DNA of 50,081 nucleotides. Origin: Gemmatimonadales bacterium (GTDB lineage: Bacteria > Gemmatimonadota > Gemmatimonadetes > Longimicrobiales > Gaopeijiaceae). The translations under genes were made by a program, and so were the position numbers. Under the pieces are notes generated by a model that had not been told where the DNA came from, ran no database searches, and was given only the letters and a program-made list of their open reading frames with translations. Shown one piece after another: positions 43,681-50,081 of the stretch (position 1 is the stretch's first letter; every line of letters starts with the position of its first letter). Location: assembly GCA_007695225.1 (NCBI GenBank), contig REED01000057.1:1-50081 (forward strand). Reading direction: 5' to 3'.

Positions 43681-44658
43681 ATGGGTGCGATCCGTGCCTT
43701 CATGGAGAAGCATTACCGTCACTTCAACGCCCGAGAGACGGTGGACGCCGCCGCCGCCTATGAGGCCCATATCGAGGCCGGAGGGAAGATGATGGTCACC
43801 CTGGCGGGGGCCATGTCCACAGGGGAACTGGGGATCATCCTCGCCCGGATGATCCGGGAGGACAAAGTCCATGCCATCTCCTGTACCGGAGCCAACCTGG
43901 AGGAGGATGTCTTCAATCTCCTGGGGCATGATGAGTACGAGGTGATCCAGGACTGGCGGGCCCTATCGGTGGAAGATGAGGTGGCGCTCTACGAACGGGG
44001 GATGAACCGGGTGACGGATACCTGCATTCCCGAGGACATCATGCGCCACCTGGAGGCGCGCCTTGTCGCGCGGTGGAAGCATGCCTGCGAAAATAACGAA
44101 CGCAAATTCCCATTCGAATTTTTGTACGACATCTTGCGGTCTGGGGAGGTTGAGGAGTTCTACCAGGCGGACCCCCGCAATTCCTGGCTTCTGGCCGCAT
44201 TGGAAAAGGGGATTCCGGTCTATTCTCCCGGGTGGGAGGATTCCACCACCGGCAACATGTTTGCCGCCAACGTACTGACCGGGAAGGTGCCCCATCATCA
44301 GTGCTGCAAGACGGGGACGGAGCAGTTCGCCCACCTCATCGAATGGTACCTGGAGAACAACGGAGAGGATACCGGCGCGCCCTCGGTGGGGTTCTTCCAG
44401 ATCGGGGGCGGGATCGCAGGCGACTTCGCCATCTGTGCCGTCCCGTCCATCATCCAGGACATGGAGCGGGAAACCCCCTTCTGGGGCTACTTCTGTCAGA
44501 TCACGGACGCCGAGGTCTCCTACGGCGGCTACTCCGGCGCCGTTCCCAACGAGAAGATCACCTGGGGAAAGCTGGACGCGGAGACGCCGAAGTTCCTCAT
44601 CAAGTCCGACGCCACCATCGTGGCTCCCCTGATCTTCGGGTACCTCCTGGGGGACTGA
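43681..44658 (+). CDS. Deoxyhypusine synthase-like enzyme
   Basis: 325 aa from ATG 43681. The DHS fold shows SCTGANLEEDVFNLLG, PVYSPGWEDSTTGNM, FFQIGGGIAGDF and GYSGAVPNEKITWGK; the catalytic-lysine position of eukaryotic DHS corresponds to Lys297 in TWGK. Bacteria lack eIF5A; characterised bacterial relatives transfer aminobutyl groups between polyamines, as in homospermidine formation, so a polyamine role is likely. A short stretch near 44085-44140 (Asn/Glu/Lys/Phe codons) is visibly richer in A/T than its surroundings. Converges with egtD across 24 bp. Confidence 0.9.
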   Translation: MGAIRAFMEKHYRHFNARETVDAAAAYEAHIEAGGKMMVTLAGAMSTGELGIILARMIREDKVHAISCTGANLEEDVFNLLGHDEYEVIQDWRALSVEDEVALYERGMNRVTDTCIPEDIMRHLEARLVARWKHACENNERKFPFEFLYDILRSGEVEEFYQADPRNSWLLAALEKGIPVYSPGWEDSTTGNMFAANVLTGKVPHHQCCKTGTEQFAHLIEWYLENNGEDTGAPSVGFFQIGGGIAGDFAICAVPSIIQDMERETPFWGYFCQITDAEVSYGGYSGAVPNEKITWGKLDAETPKFLIKSDATIVAPLIFGYLLGD

Positions 44659-44682
44659 GGAACCGACCCGGAGGCCGTGGCT

Positions 44683-45732
44683 TCAGGGATCCCGCTCCAG
44701 GAACTGGACGGCGAACCACTCGTTGGGGTCCGTCCAGGTCTCCACCGTCCGCCAGCCCGCCGCCTCGGTGAGTCTCCGAAAGCCCTGCAGGGTGTACTTG
44801 TTGGAGTGTTCAGTGACCAGGAAGCGTCCCCTGGGAAGGTCGAGATGGAACGGGGGCTCGTCCTCCAGGCCGGGCCGAAAGGTGATTCGCTGGTCCCGCC
44901 GGCTCACCAATCGCATCTCGATGCGCCCTTCGGCTTCCAACCAGGGGGCGTGATGCTCGAAGGCGGCTGGGTCGAAATCGGCACCGAGGATCCGGTTGAG
45001 ATGTCGGAGCATGTTCCGGTTGAACTCGGCGGTCACCCCCTCCGGGTCATTATAGGCCGCTTCCAGCATGGATGGATCCTTGACCAGGTCCACGCCGATG
45101 AGCAGGCCGCCCCCGGGGCCGGTCTCCTCGGCCAGATGGGCCAGGAAGGCTCGGGCTGCAGGAGGCTCCAGGTTCCCCACGGTGGATCCGGGAAAGAAGG
45201 CCACACTCCGGCGGGGCTCCCTGCGGGGTCGTGGGACGGGGAAGGACCGGGTGTAGTCCGCCACCACCGGAAGGACCTCGAGGGATGGGTGGTCCCGACG
45301 GACCTCCTGGGCGAAGGTGGCGAGCTGGACGCTGGCCACGTCCACCGGCACGTAGGCCACCGGGGATTCCAGGGCGCTCAGGAGGAGCCGGGTCTTCTCG
45401 CCGCTTCCGCTTCCCGGTTCCAGCAGGAGGACATCCGGTCCGGCCCGTTCCGCCATCTGATCCACATGCTGCCGGAGGATCTCGATCTCGGTCCGGGTGG
45501 GATAGTAGGCCTCCAGCCTCATGATCTCCTCGAAGAGCCGAGCGCCCCGGGCGTCGTAGAAGAGCTTCGGGGGGAGGGTGGGTGGGGATCTTTGGAGGCC
45601 CTGCCTCACCTCCTTCCACAACTCCTCGGTTTCCCCCCCGGAGACCATGACAGAGGGAGGGGACGAAGAAGCCTCGGCGGAAGGAGACGGCGAGGTAGAG
45701 GGGGAGGGCGAGGGACAGGAAGCGTCTGACAT
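44683..45732 (-). CDS. egtD: L-histidine N-alpha-methyltransferase (EgtD)
   Basis: 349 aa. The LFYDARGARLFEEIMRLEAYYPTRTE opening is diagnostic of EgtD, followed by the SAM loop LEPGSGSGEKT, the substrate residues in YNDPEGVTAEFNRNML, and MRLVSRRDQRI. It trimethylates histidine to hercynine, the first step of ergothioneine synthesis. The sulfoxide synthase EgtB is not in the window. The first ~28 residues are a Ser/Pro repeat absent from typical EgtD; homology begins near residue 30, so the extension may be untranslated or disordered. Head-to-tail with the RsmF-like gene upstream (64 bp). Confidence 0.93.
   Translation of the reverse strand: MSDASCPSPSPSTSPSPSAEASSSPPSVMVSGGETEELWKEVRQGLQRSPPTLPPKLFYDARGARLFEEIMRLEAYYPTRTEIEILRQHVDQMAERAGPDVLLLEPGSGSGEKTRLLLSALESPVAYVPVDVASVQLATFAQEVRRDHPSLEVLPVVADYTRSFPVPRPRREPRRSVAFFPGSTVGNLEPPAARAFLAHLAEETGPGGGLLIGVDLVKDPSMLEAAYNDPEGVTAEFNRNMLRHLNRILGADFDPAAFEHHAPWLEAEGRIEMRLVSRRDQRITFRPGLEDEPPFHLDLPRGRFLVTEHSNKYTLQGFRRLTEAAGWRTVETWTDPNEWFAVQFLERDP
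45672..45721. repeat. Ser/Pro-coding low-complexity repeat in the egtD 5' end
   Basis: Short repeating ctccc/gcggc-like units encode SPSPSTSPSPS directly after the egtD start. The repeat is imperfect and multiple-of-six in spacing. Confidence 0.5.
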
Positions 45733-45796
45733 GGTATTCCTGGCGGTTCAGAGCCGGTTGGCGGCTGTGAAGGGGGAGCGTGCAGCCCCGGGAGGG

Positions 45797-47449
45797 TCAG
45801 CGCTGGGTGGGGCGCAGGGGGGCCTCGGTTTCAAGGAGGGCCTGAAGGCGACGCGCCTGTGCCTTCGGGACTTCCAACCGAAGTCCGGCTCTTCCCACCA
45901 TGCCCCGGCCCAGGACCTGCCCCCGAAAGACCAGCACCAGTGGGCCGGTGGGAAGGTCTCCCGCAGGAAGGGCCTCCCGCCGCAGAAGGACAGCCAATTC
46001 GTCCCGGTCCAGATCCTTCCAGCGTTGACCAGGGGGCTCTCCATTCCGGGAAAGGGCAAGGGCATCGCGTTCCGAAGATTTCGGGTCAGCGGGGTCAGCG
46101 GGGTCAGCGGGGTCAGCGGGGTCAGCGGGGTCAGCGGGTGCCGGCCCCTTGGAGGGGAATGAAGCCGATGCGACGGGACTGAGGTGGCCACGGCGAGGGT
46201 CAGCGAATCGGGTGAGAAAGGCGTTGGACGGGGTCTCGAGGCCCGGCCCGGCCTCCCGGAAGGCCCGGAGGCCGAGGGAAACCACCCTCCAGCCCCCGGA
46301 TGGTTTCCACCCGCCCACGGGCCACTCGCCCATCGTGTGGAGCCAGATGTTCTCCGCTCGCACCATCCATCCCATCCCCCTTATCCACTCCGGATCAAAT
46401 CCATATTCTGTTTCTAGAAGATCCCTGGCCAGCGTGATTCGGGCCTGCGCCTCCGACAGATTCTCTCCGGGGAAGCCGGAGGGCACCGGTCCCCAGCCGT
46501 CGGAGGAGGAGGGTGACCCCTCTTCGTTGTCAGGGAGACGGCGAAGGCGGGCCATGAAGAGTCCCCCGGAATCCAGGTGGTGGGGGTAGACGCGCCAGGC
46601 GTGGCGCACATCCGGGTGGAAGGTTTCGTCCCCCCAGGCTGGCAGGCCGGGGTCGTGGGGGAGATCGAGATCCACCTGCTCCATCCGAACCGGGGCGTCG
46701 GCCAGTACCCGACTCAGCACCGCCTCGTTTTCTTCCGGTGCGAAAGTACAGGTGGAGTAGACCACCGTTCCACCAGGGCGCGTCAGAGCGATGGCCCTCC
46801 GCAGCAGAGATTCCTGAAGATGGGTGACATATTCGCGGAAGCTGTCAGTGCAAGGGGGGAGGCTGCCCTCCTGCCGCCGGAAGTTCCCCTCGGCGGAGCA
46901 GGGCGCGTCCACGAGGACCCGATCGAACTTTGTCGCCCCGGGGAGTTCGCGACCATCGGAGGCCACCACGAGGATGTTGGGGTGTCCCAGTCGGAAAAGG
47001 TTGGCCATGAGGCCTCGGAGCCGCTTTTCCTTCGGATCCACAGCGACCAGGCACCCCCGATCCTCCATGAGTTCGGCCAGGTGGGCGGTCTTGCCCCCTG
47101 GGGCAGCGCAGAGGTCCAGGACACGATCACCGGGCTCTGGAGCCAGAGCCATGGAGGGCAGGGCCATTACGCATTGCTGGATGTGAAACTGGCCGAGCCA
47201 GTGCTCCAGCGTCTGGGCCACGGAGTGGGGGCCGGAGTCAACGCGGAGATAGTCGCCCAGGCCCGGAACTCCCGACAATTGAAAGCCCCTGGAGTCCAAC
47301 TGGTGACGCACGCTGGAGGGATGATGGAGGAGACTTCGCACCCGGAGCGTGACAGGCTCCGGCCGCTGATTGGCGTCGAGGAATGCGGGCCAATCGGGGA
47401 CCACCTCCCGGTAGCGGGCGAGTCGGGCGGGCACTTGAGTAGTGGTCAT
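45797..47449 (-). CDS. RsmF/NSUN-type rRNA cytosine-5 methyltransferase
   Basis: 550 aa. The SAM core has LDLCAAPGGKTAHLAELM and the two catalytic cysteines in DAPCSAEG and YSTCTFAPEENEAV, the RsmB/RsmF/NSUN pattern. A C-terminal extension (about 310-550) resembles the RNA-binding PUA-like tail of RsmF. It makes 5-methylcytosine in rRNA. A hydrophilic linker (about residues 438-455) carries six ADP tripeptides from a 9-bp repeat. ATG 47449; upstream on its strand is a TATAAC box. Confidence 0.9.
   Translation of the reverse strand: MTTTQVPARLARYREVVPDWPAFLDANQRPEPVTLRVRSLLHHPSSVRHQLDSRGFQLSGVPGLGDYLRVDSGPHSVAQTLEHWLGQFHIQQCVMALPSMALAPEPGDRVLDLCAAPGGKTAHLAELMEDRGCLVAVDPKEKRLRGLMANLFRLGHPNILVVASDGRELPGATKFDRVLVDAPCSAEGNFRRQEGSLPPCTDSFREYVTHLQESLLRRAIALTRPGGTVVYSTCTFAPEENEAVLSRVLADAPVRMEQVDLDLPHDPGLPAWGDETFHPDVRHAWRVYPHHLDSGGLFMARLRRLPDNEEGSPSSSDGWGPVPSGFPGENLSEAQARITLARDLLETEYGFDPEWIRGMGWMVRAENIWLHTMGEWPVGGWKPSGGWRVVSLGLRAFREAGPGLETPSNAFLTRFADPRRGHLSPVASASFPSKGPAPADPADPADPADPADPADPKSSERDALALSRNGEPPGQRWKDLDRDELAVLLRREALPAGDLPTGPLVLVFRGQVLGRGMVGRAGLRLEVPKAQARRLQALLETEAPLRPTQR
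46083..46136. repeat. Six perfect 9-bp tandem copies encoding (ADP)6
   Basis: gggtcagcg repeated six times, in frame on the minus strand within the RsmF-like linker, giving alternating Ala-Asp-Pro. Copies are identical, a sign of recent expansion or active slippage. The unit is 3n, so length changes keep the frame. Confidence 0.95.
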
Positions 47450-47722
47450 AAACGGCGTTCCGACTACGTGTTATAGCGAGTCGTACGAGGTTGGTGCCTG
47501 CTGGCATGGGCACTCCGTCCCAGTCGATGGCATCGCTTCCTGTGAAGCCACCCAGCATTTCCCGGAGTCCCTCCATTCGGCACCCCCCACTGGACGCCGG
47601 GGGACCGGCGACCCAACATAGTGAAAGATTCACCGCAGCGGGCCCCATCCCGAAGAGAATGTCCCGCCCCTGCGGATTCGCCGAAGCCCCGTCGGACCCC
47701 TCTTCTCATCGGAGTCCATATC
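47450..47722. other. Divergent intergenic region
   Basis: 273 bp between the RsmF-like gene (minus) and the haem lipoprotein (plus). It must hold both promoters. Besides the TATAAC and palindrome described separately I see nothing definite; the frame to 47621 is an unsupported extension. Confidence 0.4.
47469..47474 (-). promoter_or_regulatory. Possible -10 box for the RsmF-like gene
   Basis: TATAAC on the minus strand, about 20 bp before the RsmF-like ATG on its transcript side, inside a small inverted repeat (CGACT 47461-47465 with AGTCG 47479-47483) and next to the palindrome TCGTACGA (47481-47488). No good -35 at 17 nt, so support is moderate. Confidence 0.35.
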
Positions 47723-48370
47723 ATGGAGCCCCGAGTGACGCTAAAGGCAATGGCCCTTTCAGGGGTCTTGGCTCTCCTTCTGGCATCCTGCGGTGAGGCG
47801 CCCGAGGCACCGCCCCTCCCCCCTGATCCGCTCACTTCCGAGGAGGCGGCGCAAGCCATCGCCCTGGGTGCACCCGCGGCCGGCGCACTCGGGGAAGGAT
47901 TGTTGGCGCGCCTAGCCCATGCAATCGACTCGGAAGGACTGGAGGGAGCCACCTCATTCTGTAGCGAGGCCGCCATTCCCATCACCGAGGAGATTGAGGC
48001 CGCTCAGGCGGCTGATCTTTCGCTGAAACGAACCACGCTGCGCTGGAGGAACCCCGACAACGCCCCGGACCAGTGGGAGGAGCGGGTGCTCCGATACCTC
48101 GAGGCATTGGAGGGGTTCGACCCCGAATCGGTGCCGGTGGAACTCACCGCCCAGGGTCCGGGGGAGTCCCTTCGCTACTACCGCCCCCTCAGGGCCGCCC
48201 CGATGTGCCTGAACTGTCATGGAGACGAAGGGGAGATGGATCCCCGGGTCCTCGACATTATCCGGGAGAACTATCCGGAGGATCGAGCCACCGGCTACGA
48301 GGCGGGAGAATTACGGGGAGTGATCCGCGTCGAGATCCCCCAGGAAGCCCAGACCCAGGGGGCGGGCTGA
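47723..48370 (+). CDS. DUF3365 (Tll0287-like) haem-binding lipoprotein
   Basis: 215 aa from ATG 47723 with GGAG 8 nt upstream. Lipobox LASC gives Cys23. A helical Tll0287-like domain precedes a single c-type haem motif CLNCH at 162-166, in the usual C-terminal position with PMCLNCHGDE. DUF3365 proteins are periplasmic and membrane-anchored, and serve as haem sensors or electron-transfer partners, sometimes fused to signalling domains. Here it stands alone. Cys80 (SFCSEAAIP) is a conserved-looking extra cysteine. Converges with the NTPase gene 21 bp away. Confidence 0.88.
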   Translation: MEPRVTLKAMALSGVLALLLASCGEAPEAPPLPPDPLTSEEAAQAIALGAPAAGALGEGLLARLAHAIDSEGLEGATSFCSEAAIPITEEIEAAQAADLSLKRTTLRWRNPDNAPDQWEERVLRYLEALEGFDPESVPVELTAQGPGESLRYYRPLRAAPMCLNCHGDEGEMDPRVLDIIRENYPEDRATGYEAGELRGVIRVEIPQEAQTQGAG

Positions 48371-48391
48371 GTTCAGGGTGGCCGACTCAGT

Positions 48392-49756
48392 TCAGGGGGT
48401 ACCGATGTCCTCCACGCGGTCCATGAGGGGCGCCAGCACTTCCTCTAGGTTGGGGCTCCCAAGCGACTGAAGCTCATAACGGACCCGGGTGTGGGGCACG
48501 GGGAGGTGGATCAGACGGTCCAGGGCGATGGGAGTTCCCACAGCCACCGCCTCCACAGCGTCCGCTCGCACGGCCCGGGCCACCGTCGCCTCCAACTCCC
48601 GGATCTGCTCGTCCCCATAGCCCATGGCCGGCAGAACAGGGCCCATGTGGGGGTGGCTTCTGAAGGTTTCCGCCAGTTCGCCGGTGACGAAGGGGCGAGG
48701 GTCTACGATCTCTGCCGCCCCACTCCTTCGGGCCCCCAGCATCCCTGCGCCATAGGCCATCCCGCCGTGGGTCAGGGTGGGTCCATCCTCGATGCAAAGA
48801 ACCTTCCGTCCCCGGAGGGCCTCGACGTCATCCACGAAGAGGGGGGAGGCCGCCTCGATGATCCGGGCATGGGGATTAACGGTCCGGACGTTGTCCAGGA
48901 CCTGCAGGACGTCCTCGTAACGGGCGGTATCCACCTTGTTGACGATGACCACGTCCGCCATGCGCAGATTCGTCTCCCCGGGGTGGTACCGGAGCTCGTG
49001 ACTCGGACGATGGGGGTCCACCACGGTGAGGTAGAGATCGGCGTGGAGGAAGGACGTGTCGTTGTTTCCGCCATCCCAGATGAGGATATCTGCCTCCTTC
49101 TCCGCATCTCGGAGGATCTCCTGGTAGTCGACTCCGGCGAAGACCACACTACCCGAGGCGAGGTGGGGTTCATATTCCTCTCGCTCCTCAATGGTCACCC
49201 GGTGGTGGGCCAGATCCTCCTCGGATGCGAACCGTTGGACGCGTTGCCGCTTCAGGTCTCCGTAGGGCATGGGGTGACGGATCACCGCCACGGATCGGCC
49301 CCATCGGCGGAAGATTCGCACCAAGGCCCGCGTGGTCTGGCTTTTCCCTGCCCCCGTTCGGGAAGCACAGACGGCAACTACCTTGCGACTGGACCGGAGC
49401 ATGGTGAGATGAGGGTCGGGGAGTTCGAACCCCGCCCCCGCCGTATTGGCCCGGGATGCCAGGTGCATGACCTCCGCATGGGAGAGGTCGGAATAGGCCA
49501 GGACGCAGCGGTCCACCTCCTCTTCTCGGACCAAAGCTTCCAGGCGTTCCTCCGGATGGATGGGAATGCCGTCCGGGTAATGGGGACCGGCCAGTTCGGG
49601 GGGGTAGCGGCGATCGGCGATGTGGGGGATCTGCTGCGCGGTAAACGCCACCACACGGATCCCTGGATCTTCCCGATAGAGGACGTTGAAGAGGTGAAAA
49701 TCCCGTCCTGCAGCCCCGAGGATCATAATCCGCGTCGGGTCGACGGACCTTGTCAT
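48392..49756 (-). CDS. Cyclic 2,3-diphosphoglycerate synthetase-family P-loop NTPase
   Basis: 454 aa from ATG 49756; ATGs at 49801 and 49849 are possible but add residues without homology. The N-terminal Rossmann-like segment starts ILGAAGRDFHLFN, typical of the family. P-loop is SRTGAGKS (132-139), with DILIWDGGNNDTSF and VVIVNKVDTA as further nucleotide-fold blocks. In methanogens the archetype makes cyclic 2,3-diphosphoglycerate; bacterial members are uncharacterised. Faces the haem lipoprotein tail to tail. Confidence 0.87.
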   Translation of the reverse strand: MTRSVDPTRIMILGAAGRDFHLFNVLYREDPGIRVVAFTAQQIPHIADRRYPPELAGPHYPDGIPIHPEERLEALVREEEVDRCVLAYSDLSHAEVMHLASRANTAGAGFELPDPHLTMLRSSRKVVAVCASRTGAGKSQTTRALVRIFRRWGRSVAVIRHPMPYGDLKRQRVQRFASEEDLAHHRVTIEEREEYEPHLASGSVVFAGVDYQEILRDAEKEADILIWDGGNNDTSFLHADLYLTVVDPHRPSHELRYHPGETNLRMADVVIVNKVDTARYEDVLQVLDNVRTVNPHARIIEAASPLFVDDVEALRGRKVLCIEDGPTLTHGGMAYGAGMLGARRSGAAEIVDPRPFVTGELAETFRSHPHMGPVLPAMGYGDEQIRELEATVARAVRADAVEAVAVGTPIALDRLIHLPVPHTRVRYELQSLGSPNLEEVLAPLMDRVEDIGTP

Positions 49757-50081
49757 TGCGGCGGATTCAGGGGGGTCGTTGGTGGAGCCGGATGGAGACA
49801 TCACGATGCGCTGGGGGCGGGAGGGGGAGAGCGAAAGGGATGCCCCCATGCTTTACTCTCAAGGGCCCCGTGGCAAGGAGTTCCGAATGGTGGGCCAGGT
49901 CCGCCCAGACTCCGGTCCCGCCTCGGAAGCCTCGATTCCATATTGGCAGGGAGCCGAGAGCGGGGCTGCGCGAACCCCCGCTCAAGCGATTCCTCCATCG
50001 CCTGGCTCAGGGCTCAACTCACGGCCCACCCCGGGGTCCGGCGCGTCGACTCGCGCAAGACCCTGCCCATGACCTACCCCC
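49757..50081. other. 5' region of the NTPase gene to the window edge
   Basis: 325 bp. Both strands have short open frames but none has a credible start signal or family resemblance. It may hold the NTPase promoter; no clear box or hairpin seen. The window ends here. Confidence 0.4.

Noticed and set aside
46083..46136. Short regular repeats considered as a CRISPR array
   Set aside because: Unit is 9 bp with no spacers and lies in frame in a coding gene.
49420..49440. gttcgaacccc resembling a tRNA T-loop
   Set aside because: It is inside the NTPase coding sequence and has no paired acceptor stem or anticodon arm around it.

Overview
The window is GC-rich bacterial chromosome, densely packed and with no phage, IS element, CRISPR array, rRNA or tRNA that I can see. 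The gene complement fits a free-living heterotrophic diderm, most likely a Gemmatimonadota-type bacterium. Pointers are several M14 and S9 peptidases, a D-aminoacylase-like amidohydrolase, a TonB-dependent receptor paired with a DUF4249-like lipoprotein, many lipoprotein and Sec signals, a Tat signal and strong G/C third-position use. The phylum is an inference from gene content, not a measured placement.

Layout. 2-9239 is a minus-strand run: YdjM-like membrane hydrolase, a large M14 peptidase, a PlsC-like acyltransferase, an M14 lipoprotein peptidase and a DUF2207 membrane protein. 9436-13692 is a plus-strand operon: small AtzG-like protein, Tat-exported amidase, UppP-family phosphatase, MgtE. 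13697-16442 is a tightly coupled minus-strand cassette: zinc-ribbon/retropepsin (RimB-like), RimK ATP-grasp ligase, AstE/aspartoacylase-like hydrolase. 16617-17468 carries a small membrane protein and HU, ended by a perfect 16-bp hairpin. 17564-20265 (minus) holds a DsbA-fold protein without CxxC, a 102-aa unknown and a DEAD-box protein that has lost its ATPase motifs but keeps a DbpA-type RNA-binding domain. 20432-23937 has an aminotransferase and O-methyltransferase (plus) converging on an LMW phosphatase and fructosamine-kinase pair (minus). 24102-27203 (plus) has an intact DEAD-box helicase, an NTF2-like lipoprotein and threonine deaminase. 27264-30340 (minus) has an S9 peptidase and an HDAC-family protein. 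30417-33886 (plus) is the TonB receptor/lipoprotein pair. 33914-40915 is mostly minus: DtxR/MntR regulator, NhaC antiporter, a debranching-enzyme-like unknown, cupin and ABC-class ATPase, interrupted by one small plus-strand gene. 41116-44658 (plus) has pyrophosphatase, D-aminoacylase-like protein and a deoxyhypusine-synthase-like enzyme. 44683-50081 has EgtD and an RsmF-like methyltransferase (minus), a haem-binding DUF3365 lipoprotein (plus) and a cyclic-2,3-diphosphoglycerate-synthetase-family NTPase (minus).

How the genes work together. Ten neighbouring gene pairs share 4-nt ATGA or GTGA stop/start overlaps, so translational coupling is a dominant arrangement. The best candidates for less-described biology are the catalytically dead DEAD-box/DbpA-RBD protein and its small operon, the zinc-ribbon-retropepsin/RimK/AstE cassette (add, cut and hydrolyse amide-linked groups), the AtzG-like plus Tat-amidase pair beside an atypical UppP, and the debranching-enzyme-like protein of uncertain start. 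Several genes also carry in-frame tandem repeats whose unit is a multiple of three.
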